DNA of 5,622 bases, taken from contig VBGQ01000114.1 of assembly GCA_005882055.1 (NCBI GenBank), positions 1-5,622 on the forward strand, given 5' to 3'. The stretch is from Chloroflexota bacterium (GTDB lineage: Bacteria; Chloroflexota; Limnocylindria; QHBO01). Below the pieces are notes generated by a model that saw nothing but the letters and a program-made list of their open reading frames with translations, was not told where the DNA came from and ran no database searches. Shown piece by piece: positions 1-5,289 of the stretch. Made by a program: the position numbers and the translations under genes. Position 1 is the first letter of the stretch. The number at the start of each line of letters is the position of its first letter.

Positions 1-857
1 CAGACGCCGGTGACGAGGCTGGCGAGGCATTCGCTGACGAGCTGGCCGCGCTCTTCGGAGCCCAGCTCGCCCAGGAACTCGACGTCGTGGCCTTTCAGCG
101 CTGGCTTGAAGACGTTCTCGTAGTAGTCCTGCTCATCGGGGAGCGGCCCCACCTTGGCCGCGATGCGCAAATGACGCCCGGCCCGTGCGGCGACATCGAT
201 CGCGTCCAGGACGCCCTTCTCGGGTGCCACCCGTCCGACGAAACAGAGGTCGTTGCCGGCCTCCCGCCGCCAGGGAAGTGAGCCCAAGTCCAACCCGTTG
301 TGCACGACGGCCGCCCAGGAGACGTCGGGATGCGTCGATGCCTGGTGCTCGCTGATGGCCACCAGGCTGCCCCGCGTCCGCTGCAGCAGGCCCGTGGTCC
401 ACGGACGGTCGAGGCGTCCGTGGAAGGTGAAGGCGGTCGGCGTCGCGGTGGCGCGGCTCAGGAACAGGCTCGACCACTCCACGTGGCTGTGGATGAGGTC
501 GAACTGGTCTGCATCGTCGAGGACCCGCATCGCCGTCTCGAGGAGATAGCCGCTGCCGTCCTCGTCGGATCCCGCTGGTCGCAGCGCCTCTGGCACGGTT
601 GCCACCAGCCGCCCGGGCACCTCCGAATCACCCGCCGCGTAGGTGGTGACCTCGTGGCCGCGGTCGATCAGCTCGCGGACCAGCGCCCCAATCACTCGCT
701 CGGTCCCGCCGTAGCCACGCGGCGGGACCGGTTCGAACGGCGCCGCCACCTGCGCGATGCGCAGGCGTCGTCGCGCGGGCTCATCCTCGCGGCCGGCGCC
801 TGGCGGCCGCGCGGGCTGGATGCTGATCGGCTCGGTTGCGGAGCGCGTGAGATCCAT
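1..857 (-). CDS. GT4-family glycosyltransferase, partial (C-terminus outside window)
   Basis: Seen: an open frame from the ATG at 857 to the window edge, 285 residues with no stop. After a 30-residue disordered leader comes a Rossmann-type start (LRIAQVAAPFEPVPPRGYGG, residues 32-51), with GGTER at 50-54 and RGHEVTTYAAG at 66-76. HGRLD (146-150) and HNGLDL (186-191) follow, then GRVAPEKG (208-215), which opens the second GT-B domain. Known: this motif order is that of GT4 retaining glycosyltransferases, which move a sugar from a nucleotide-sugar donor to a glycan, lipid or small-molecule acceptor, normally on the cytoplasmic side of the membrane. The E-x7-E donor-binding region lies outside the window, so donor and acceptor cannot be judged. 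Start: ATG at 857 with GGGA about 5 bases upstream; no other start fits better. It is transcribed away from the 131-residue gene. Family call firm, exact role unknown. Confidence 0.88.
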   Translation of the reverse strand, partial: MDLTRSATEPISIQPARPPGAGREDEPARRRLRIAQVAAPFEPVPPRGYGGTERVIGALVRELIDRGHEVTTYAAGDSEVPGRLVATVPEALRPAGSDEDGSGYLLETAMRVLDDADQFDLIHSHVEWSSLFLSRATATPTAFTFHGRLDRPWTTGLLQRTRGSLVAISEHQASTHPDVSWAAVVHNGLDLGSLPWRREAGNDLCFVGRVAPEKGVLDAIDVAARAGRHLRIAAKVGPLPDEQDYYENVFKPALKGHDVEFLGELGSEERGQLVSECLASLVTGV

Positions 858-986
858 GCGTTCCCATGCTGCGACAGGCCCTCTTATCCCGCAGGCTGCG
901 TGCCAGCCGCGATCCCGCGGCCGGTTCGCTGGCGTTTGGGCGAGGTGTCCACCATGATGGTCCGGTCGCGGACGACCTGCTGATTC

Positions 987-990
987 GAGG
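987..990 (+). promoter_or_regulatory. Ribosome binding site of the 131-residue gene
   Basis: GAGG lies 7 bases before the ATG at 998. It decides for this start over the in-frame ATG at 866, which would add 44 residues of Arg-rich sequence that does not resemble the rest of the protein. Confidence 0.5.
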
Positions 991-997
991 CGAGCGA

Positions 998-1393
998 ATG
1001 GATCCTGAGGACGACGTCGCGACCGCCGAGACCGATCCAGCCGGAGTTGGTCCGGGCGGCGGGACGCCGTACACGGTCTATTTCCCGAGCCAGGACGGCT
1101 ATCGGGCCGCGGACCTCGCCCACGCCGCTCCGCTTCCGCAGGTCGGCGACCTGGTCGACTACCTCGACGAAGCGGGCGTCACGCACCGCTACCGGGTCCG
1201 CGAGGTGGTCCACACGCTGCAGGTGGCTCCCGCGTACCGTCCCGCGCCGCGCGGGCAGGCCGGCGTGGCGGGCGAGGGCGCGGCCGAGTCTGGTGACCAG
1301 CACCTGGTTCCCGAGGCCACTGAGCTGCGGGCCGGCCTCCCAGAGGTCGTGCTCGAGGAGCTTGGCGAGAAGGGCTCGGACCGCACCGGGTAG
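998..1393 (+). CDS. Hypothetical protein, 131 residues, small beta-rich domain
   Basis: I do not recognise this family. Seen: a 131-residue, acidic, soluble protein with no membrane segment or signal peptide. Residues 1-22 are Asp/Glu/Gly/Pro-rich and probably disordered. A compact core follows at about 23-80 (TPYTVYFPSQDGYRAADL, then VGDLVDYLDEAGVTHRYRV), whose alternating pattern suggests short beta strands. A Gly/Ala/Glu-rich stretch at 85-104 leads to a short C-terminal helix (LPEVVLEELGEK). Base use is G/C-rich at third positions, as in the neighbours, and the core reads like real protein, so I take it as coding. It stands alone: the glycosyltransferase is divergent on its left and the ABC operon convergent on its right. 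A GC hairpin about 40 bases past its stop is a plausible terminator. The VGDLVDYLD...YRVREV part loosely resembles small SH3-like barrel proteins, but that is only an impression. Confidence 0.6.
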   Translation: MDPEDDVATAETDPAGVGPGGGTPYTVYFPSQDGYRAADLAHAAPLPQVGDLVDYLDEAGVTHRYRVREVVHTLQVAPAYRPAPRGQAGVAGEGAAESGDQHLVPEATELRAGLPEVVLEELGEKGSDRTG

Positions 1394-1430
1394 CGGTCAG
1401 GCTGGCACGTGGGATGCAGCCCACCTTGGA

Positions 1431-1466
1431 CGGGAGGCGCTCGGCTCGCCCGCCGGACGCCTCCCG
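1431..1466. terminator. GC-rich hairpin between convergent genes, probable bidirectional terminator
   Basis: Seen: CGGGAGGCG at 1431-1439 pairs perfectly with CGCCTCCCG at 1458-1466. Inside it, after a C/A mismatch and a T/G wobble, CGGC (1442-1445) pairs with GCCG (1452-1455), leaving a 6-base loop. It lies in the 81-bp gap between the stop of the 131-residue gene (1393) and the stop of the minus-strand operon (1475), 8 bases past the latter. There is no T tract on either side, so it would be a GC-hairpin type without a U run. Position and stem strength support termination in both directions; the lack of a T tract is the main doubt. Confidence 0.5.
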
Positions 1467-1474
1467 CCAGCGCC

Positions 1475-2089
1475 TCATTGGAGCTCGCGAACGGCAGCCA
1501 GCAGGGCGACGCCCGATGTCGCCCCCACCCAGACAACGAGCAGGGCCAGCAACAGCCTGGTCACCAGCAGGGAAGGGGCGCTCGGTCCCAGCTGGCGCAG
1601 CGTGTCACGCAGGGCGCCGACATCGCCCTGCAGGGCAGTCAGCTCCACGCGCGTGTTGCCGAGGGAGTCCGCGGTAGATGAGAGCGACAAGGCGACCGCC
1701 TGGGAGCGCGTGGCCAGCTCCAAGAACCGGGGAGCCAGCTGGGCGAACGGCTGCAGCCCGAGGACCTGGACGCTGGAGGCCGCCGAGAGCTCCGACATAG
1801 CTGTCGCCAATGACGCCGTCATCGCCGAGGCATCGGTCGATGCCTGGCGGCCATTGTCGAGGGATGCGCCGGCCGCGATCAGCGATCCCTGGAGGTTCGT
1901 CAATGCGGCGTCGAGCTGGGCGATGCCGCGCGACAGGCCTCGTGTCTGCGACCCGATCGGATCCAGCGGCGCTCCTGTCCCCAGGCTGAGAGCCATGAGC
2001 AAGGCCGGCACGCTCAGGACGAGTCCTGCCGCCGCGAGGATCATGCGGGCGCGCACCAGCGCGCGCCGTGTCGGCAAGCGGCGAATCAC
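1475..2089 (-). CDS. Unrecognised two-membrane-span helical protein, third gene of the ABC-2 operon
   Basis: I do not recognise this 204-residue family. Seen: an Arg-rich N-terminus (residues 3-15), a membrane segment at about 17-36, a long loop at 37-173, a second membrane segment at about 175-199 and a short tail ending RELQ. By the positive-inside rule both ends are cytoplasmic and the loop is outside. The loop is almost wholly Ala, Ser, Leu, Thr and Gln with no Cys, few Pro and spaced hydrophobics (LDAALTNLQGSLIAAGASL), as expected of amphipathic helices or a coiled coil. Start: GTG at 2089 overlaps the permease TGA as GTGA, which argues for translational coupling. The ATG at 2044 has no ribosome binding site and would lose the basic N-terminus. 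Inference: an accessory or periplasmic-adaptor-like partner of the exporter. The sensory domain of a chemoreceptor has a similar shape, but no HAMP or signalling domain is present. Confidence 0.72.
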   Translation of the reverse strand: MIRRLPTRRALVRARMILAAAGLVLSVPALLMALSLGTGAPLDPIGSQTRGLSRGIAQLDAALTNLQGSLIAAGASLDNGRQASTDASAMTASLATAMSELSAASSVQVLGLQPFAQLAPRFLELATRSQAVALSLSSTADSLGNTRVELTALQGDVGALRDTLRQLGPSAPSLLVTRLLLALLVVWVGATSGVALLAAVRELQ

Positions 2090-3252
2090 TGGCGATGCAT
2101 GAGCTCCCGGCGCAGGAGAAGCAGGGCGACGAGCGTGAGACCGATCGCCATCGCCGCAAGAGCCGCAAAACGCCAGGGCTCGGTAGCTGCCCCGCGAAGG
2201 AACAGGTCCTGTCCCAGCCGGGTGGCCTCGGTCACCGGCAGGAACTGTGAAGCGACCTGCAGCGGCGGTGAGAACTGCGACAGGTCGATAGCCAGACCGC
2301 CAAAGAAGACCGATGCAAGCAGCGCCAACAGCGCCAGCTGGATGACCTGGGATTCCGACCTAGTGACGAGCGAGAGGACCAGGCCGAGCCCAACGGAGGC
2401 CAAGATGAGCAGGAGTAGAAGGCTCATTACCGAGCTGATGGAAGCCAGCATCGGCACCTGCATCGCCTGCGTCATGAGCACCACCAGCGCGCTGGTGATC
2501 GCCCCGGTCAGGACGACGAAGGCGACGTACTTGCCGGTCAGCAACTCCAGCGCCCCCACCGGCGCCACCCGCAGCAGTGCCAGCATGCCCTGTCGCCGAT
2601 CAGCGTTCATCGACAGGGCGCCCAGCGTCAGGCCCAGGTGCTGGACGATCAACGCGAGCACGGCGACGCCGTAGAACGCGATCAACTTGGGCTCAGTGGG
2701 CGCCAGGTCGCGCGTTTCGGCGCGAGTGGGCGCAGCGACCAGGTTCGGATCCGGCGTCCGGGAGGCTCCGGACTGTCCGTTCGTCTGGGCGACGATCTGG
2801 GCCACGATCTTCTCGTTGACGCTCGCGGCGAGTGGCTCGGCGAGCCGCGAAATGACGGCACTCTGGTAGGGGTTGACCGTGTCGTACTCGACCTGGATGA
2901 CGACCTGCTTCCCGCTGCGCAGCTGCTGGACGGCGTTGTCTGGCGCCGCGACGACGATGTCGGCCGTGTGGCTGGCGAGTGCCTGGCGCGCCGACGCCAG
3001 TGTCGGCCGCGTCCCGACGATCTGGAGCACTCCCTGCTGGTTGAGGTCGTACGCCCGCCCATCGGTCGGCAGGCCACTGTTCGCGGGCACCACCAGGAGG
3101 GCTCGCACCGGCGGCTGGCCGATGTAGGAGAGCCCAAAGACAGCCAGGATCACCACCGGTCCGAGCACCAGGGTCGCCAGTGCGGACGGGCGCCGCAGGA
3201 CGACGAGCATCTCCTTGCCGACCACGGCGAAGGCGCGGGTCAGCCCTCGCAT
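2086..3252 (-). CDS. ABC-2-type transporter permease with extracytoplasmic domain
   Basis: Seen: 388 residues with six predicted membrane segments, at about 24-44, 190-212, 241-264, 268-296, 303-324 and 360-380. Between the first two is a large mixed alpha/beta domain (about 46-188, starting VRALLVVPANSG and containing HTADIVVAAP) that would face outside. The cytoplasmic loop at 217-240 (NADRRQGMLALLRVAPVGAL) matches the conserved ERxxGTxExLxxxPV region of ABC-2 permeases, and FLPVTEATRLGQDLFLRG near 337-354 matches their usual loop before the last helix. Known: this layout is that of the ABC2_membrane_3 type of exporters, which form homo- or heterodimers with cytoplasmic ATPases. The substrate cannot be read from sequence. 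It begins 4 bases past the ATPase stop, without a clear ribosome binding site, so translation is probably coupled. Its stop overlaps the next start. Single permease gene: a homodimer is the simplest model. Confidence 0.9.
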   Translation of the reverse strand: MRGLTRAFAVVGKEMLVVLRRPSALATLVLGPVVILAVFGLSYIGQPPVRALLVVPANSGLPTDGRAYDLNQQGVLQIVGTRPTLASARQALASHTADIVVAAPDNAVQQLRSGKQVVIQVEYDTVNPYQSAVISRLAEPLAASVNEKIVAQIVAQTNGQSGASRTPDPNLVAAPTRAETRDLAPTEPKLIAFYGVAVLALIVQHLGLTLGALSMNADRRQGMLALLRVAPVGALELLTGKYVAFVVLTGAITSALVVLMTQAMQVPMLASISSVMSLLLLLILASVGLGLVLSLVTRSESQVIQLALLALLASVFFGGLAIDLSQFSPPLQVASQFLPVTEATRLGQDLFLRGAATEPWRFAALAAMAIGLTLVALLLLRRELMHRQ

Positions 3253-3256
3253 CGGC

Positions 3257-4282
3257 TCATGACCGCATCAGGAACGCCGCGGGTGCGACAGCGCCGCTGG
3301 CGGCATCGCCGTCGCGATCCCTGTGCACGAGCGCCGCGAAGATCTCGTCGAAGGATGGCCGGTATTCGCGCACCGAGATCATCTCGACGCCCGCGGCGCT
3401 CACCGCCGCCACGACCTCCGGCGTGACCTGCCCGGCGTTGTCGGCGATCACCCAGAAGCGACCCGGCACGATGCGATGCAGCTGCCGTACCCCAGGCAGC
3501 TTCTCTAGGTCCAGGCCGTCCCAGGAGCCCTCGATCTCGACCTGCACCAGGTCGCCACCGAGCGCCATATGGCGAAGCTCACCAGGCGGCCCAAAGGCGA
3601 GCAGTCGTCCGTTTGCGATCAGCGCCACCAGGTCGCAGTGCTCCGCGTCGACGACGTATTGAGTGGTGACGACCACGGTGTGACCCTGCTCGCGCTGGCG
3701 GATCAGCTCCTGCCAGACACTGCGTCGGAGCAGTGGATCGATGCCCGCCGTCGGCTCGTCCAGGATCAACAGCTCAGGCTGATGGACAAGCGCGCAGGCG
3801 AGCTGGAGCCTGCGCTGCATGCCCCCCGAGAGCTTTGCCGCCCGACGGTCGCGGGCCTCCCACAGGTCCACCAGCTGGAGCGTCTCCCGGGTGCGCCGGC
3901 GACGCCGGCCCGCGAGCATTCCGAACAGGCTCGCGAAGAAATCGACGTTCTCCGCAGTCGTCAGCTCTGGGTACAGCGTGAACTGCTGCGGCATCAGGCC
4001 GATGCGCTCCCGCGTGCGGCGCCGCAGCCGCAGCGGCTCCTCGCCGAGTGTCTGCACCGTGCCCTTGGTGGGGACCAAGTTGCCGGTGAAGAGCGAGATG
4101 GCGGTCGTCTTGCCAGCTCCGCTGGGACCGATGACGCCGACGAGCGCGCCGCGCCGCACCGCAAAGGTGACGTCCGCCAGTGCGCGCACCCCGTTGAAAT
4201 CCTTGGTTACTCGGTCCATGCGTGCCGCAGGCGGCGCGTCGGCCTTTCGGGTCTCCACGGGAAGGTGCTCTGCACGAGTCAT
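3257..4282 (-). CDS. ABC-2-type transporter ATP-binding protein
   Basis: Seen: 341 residues. Walker A is GPSGAGKTT (52-60), the Q-loop is MPQQFTLYPELT (97-108), the signature is LSGGMQRRLQL (151-161), Walker B is LLILDEP (171-177, catalytic Glu176) and the D-loop is AGID (179-182). The H-loop reads TTQYV (206-210), with Gln208 where His is usual. Residues about 240-325 form the C-terminal regulatory extension common in ATPases of the DrrA/CcmA/bacitracin group, ending SFDEIFAALV. Role: drives the permease encoded next to it, on the cytoplasmic face. Start: the ATG at 4282 gives a normal-length N-terminus. The frame stays open upstream to 4729, but that stretch overlaps the oppositely oriented CAP gene and looks non-coding. 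The ATG at 4219 would begin right at the ABC domain and is the only real alternative. First gene of the three-gene operon. Confidence 0.93.
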   Translation of the reverse strand: MTRAEHLPVETRKADAPPAARMDRVTKDFNGVRALADVTFAVRRGALVGVIGPSGAGKTTAISLFTGNLVPTKGTVQTLGEEPLRLRRRTRERIGLMPQQFTLYPELTTAENVDFFASLFGMLAGRRRRRTRETLQLVDLWEARDRRAAKLSGGMQRRLQLACALVHQPELLILDEPTAGIDPLLRRSVWQELIRQREQGHTVVVTTQYVVDAEHCDLVALIANGRLLAFGPPGELRHMALGGDLVQVEIEGSWDGLDLEKLPGVRQLHRIVPGRFWVIADNAGQVTPEVVAAVSAAGVEMISVREYRPSFDEIFAALVHRDRDGDAASGAVAPAAFLMRS

Positions 4283-4410
4283 GCCACCGACAGGACCAAG
4301 GTCCCACGCCGTGTGGGGTGCGGTCCGGTCCGGTGGTACTCCGCCGCGACGGGACGACAGCGCTACAGACCTTGCCCGGGATGACCCGTAGGGTCGCTGT
4401 GGAATTCCCG

Positions 4411-4416
4411 GGAGGA
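4411..4416 (+). promoter_or_regulatory. Strong ribosome binding site that fixes the TTG start of the CAP gene
   Basis: GGAGGA ends 7 bases before the TTG at 4424. No ATG or GTG of the same frame is nearby downstream until codon 33, which falls after the signal peptide core, so the TTG start is well supported. Confidence 0.8.
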
Positions 4417-4423
4417 ACGAGTC

Positions 4424-5128
4424 TTGGACCTGCTGCAACGGCGCGTGGCGCGCCATCCTCTCCGTCGGGCCGGTGGCCTGGCCACCGTCTCCCTGCTCGT
4501 CGCGGCGCTCCTGGCATGGATGCCGGCCGTCACTGCAGGATGGAATCAGAGCGGCGCGGAGGCGTCGCTGTGGCAGCTCACCAACGCCGACCGCGTGAAC
4601 AACGGCGTGCGACCCATTCAGCAGCACGCCACGTTGGTCAGCATCGCCCGCTGGCGCAGCCGCGACATGATCGTCAACGACTACTTCAGCCACAACATCC
4701 CCGCGTGCGGTGGATGCCTCGTCTTCCACTACTACGACACCAACGGCTTGAGCTACCAGTGGGCCGGCGAGAACATCGGCTGGAACTCTGGATATTCGGA
4801 CGGGGATTCGCCGGTCGCAGTGAACAACCAGTTCATGGCCTCATCCGAGCACCGCAACAACATCCTCAACCCGGTGTGGACGCACGGCGGCGTGGGAGCC
4901 TACGGGGCCGACAACATCACCTGGCAGGGGAAGCTGCGCAGCCCACGGATGTACACCCAGCTCTTCATGCAGGCGAAAGTCGCGCCGCCTCCTCCGAAGC
5001 CGGCGCCGAAGCCTGCTCCGCAGCCCGCTCCCCAGCCTGCGCCGCAGCCCGCGCCTAGGCCGGCTCCAAAGGCGGCTCCAAAGCACAAGGCCACCCCCAA
5101 GCGGGCCGCCCCGAAGATTCGAGCATGA
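4424..5128 (+). CDS. Exported CAP/SCP-domain protein with Pro/Ala/Lys-rich tail
   Basis: Seen: 234 residues. A basic N-terminus (RRVARHPLRR) and a hydrophobic core at about 19-33 form a signal peptide, with likely cleavage after AVTA (35-38). The CAP domain covers about 46-183. Its cavity residues are visible: His90 in DYFSHN, Glu116 in AGENIGW and His143 in SSEHRNNILNP, followed by HGGVGAYG (154-161). The only cysteines, Cys95 and Cys98 (ACGGC), may form a small disulfide loop. Residues 187-234 are a low-complexity tail of PAPK/PAPQ repeats turning Lys/Arg-rich. Known: bacterial CAP proteins are secreted or wall-associated; roles are mostly unproven (metal, lipid or glycan binding proposed). 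Starts at TTG behind GGAGGA. Divergent from the ABC operon, so it may share a control region with it. Oddity: the +1 frame past the stop looks coding, so this C-terminus may be truncated by a frameshift. Confidence 0.92.
   Translation: MDLLQRRVARHPLRRAGGLATVSLLVAALLAWMPAVTAGWNQSGAEASLWQLTNADRVNNGVRPIQQHATLVSIARWRSRDMIVNDYFSHNIPACGGCLVFHYYDTNGLSYQWAGENIGWNSGYSDGDSPVAVNNQFMASSEHRNNILNPVWTHGGVGAYGADNITWQGKLRSPRMYTQLFMQAKVAPPPPKPAPKPAPQPAPQPAPQPAPRPAPKAAPKHKATPKRAAPKIRA
4997..5083 (+). repeat. PAPK/PAPQ repeat tract in the CAP protein tail
   Basis: Seen: about seven 12-base units encoding Pro-Ala-Pro-Lys/Gln/Arg (residues 192-220). Units differ at synonymous positions (CCG, CCT, CCC and CCA all used for Pro; GCG and GCT for Ala), so it is an old tract held at protein level, not a fresh DNA expansion. 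Such tracts usually form extended spacers through the cell wall or to an anchor. Confidence 0.75.
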
Positions 5129-5240
5129 GTCGCTCGCCGGTGGCATCGAGCTCGCGGCCTACCGGGTCGACGCCCCAGCTCCCGCGGATCGCGGCTTCTT
5201 CGAAACCGTCCTGGGATCGCTGCTCGGCTTCTTCCTCTAG
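5094..5240 (+). other. Probable frameshifted C-terminal extension of the CAP protein
   Basis: Seen: in the +1 frame relative to the CAP gene, from the C runs at 5094-5098 and 5109-5112 to the TAG at 5238, the reading is protein-like: FEHESLAGGIELAAYRV, then an Ala/Pro/Asp segment, then GFFETVLGSLLGFFL and stop. Third positions are mostly G or C, as in the real genes. The frame has no ATG, GTG or TTG that could start it as its own gene. Joined to the CAP tail by a one-base skip it would give a secreted domain, Pro-rich spacer and hydrophobic C-terminus, a sensible anchored-protein layout. Could be a true frameshift mutation, a sequencing or assembly error in a C run, or recoding. Chance remains possible at this length (about 40 residues). 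Confidence 0.42.
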
Positions 5241-5261
5241 CGCGGCGCGGCGCCGCCCGCG
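5241..5261 (+). terminator. GC hairpin directly after the +1-frame TAG
   Basis: Seen: CGCGG (5241-5245) and GCG (5247-5249 region) pair with the complementary arm to 5261, with one bulged C at 5246 and a GCGC loop, giving eight G/C pairs. No T tract follows. It begins on the base after the TAG at 5238-5240, which fits a transcript end for the CAP gene if that gene truly ends there. In DNA this GC-rich, short hairpins arise often by chance. Confidence 0.3.
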
Positions 5262-5276
5262 AACCGGCACCCGGCT

Positions 5277-5282
5277 TATCCT
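5277..5282 (+). promoter_or_regulatory. Possible -10 element of a leaderless promoter
   Basis: TATCCT matches the TANNNT pattern of a -10 box and ends 7 bases before the ATG at 5290. That spacing would place the transcription start at or next to the start codon. No ribosome binding site is present there, which agrees. No convincing -35 was found. Confidence 0.33.
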
Positions 5283-5289
5283 GTCGCGG

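Noticed and set aside
866..997. Longer 175-residue form of the small hypothetical protein starting at 866.
   Set aside because: No ribosome binding site at 866, Arg-rich unstructured extension, and a well-spaced GAGG before the ATG at 998.
1047..2102. Plus-strand open frame of 351 residues spanning the convergent gap.
   Set aside because: Ser/Arg/Ala-rich composition, runs through the hypothetical gene in another frame and opposite the helical membrane protein; no motif.
2638..3426. Long plus-strand open frame across the permease and ATPase genes.
   Set aside because: It is Arg/Asp/Gly-rich antisense shadow with no recognisable domain, lying opposite two clear ABC transporter genes.
4364..4369. 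TACAGA as a -10 box for the CAP gene.
   Set aside because: No -35 at a usable distance, and the match alone is too weak in a region with no other support.
4283..4729. Longer form of the ABC-2 ATPase starting at 4729 on the minus strand.
   Set aside because: The extra 149 residues lie opposite the CAP gene, do not resemble any ABC domain, and would give an abnormal length; the frame is open only because the DNA is GC-rich.
4997..5083. Tandem repeat considered as a CRISPR array or recent minisatellite.
   Set aside because: No spacers, units vary at synonymous positions, and it encodes a regular Pro-Ala-Pro-Lys/Gln tail in the CAP frame.
5125..5289. In-frame ATG at 5125, overlapping the CAP stop as ATGA, as the start of the MacB-like ATPase.
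   Set aside because: The 55-residue extension is Ser/Arg/Pro-rich shadow sequence, the +1-of-CAP frame over the same bases looks more protein-like, and the ATPase has a normal N-terminus from 5290.
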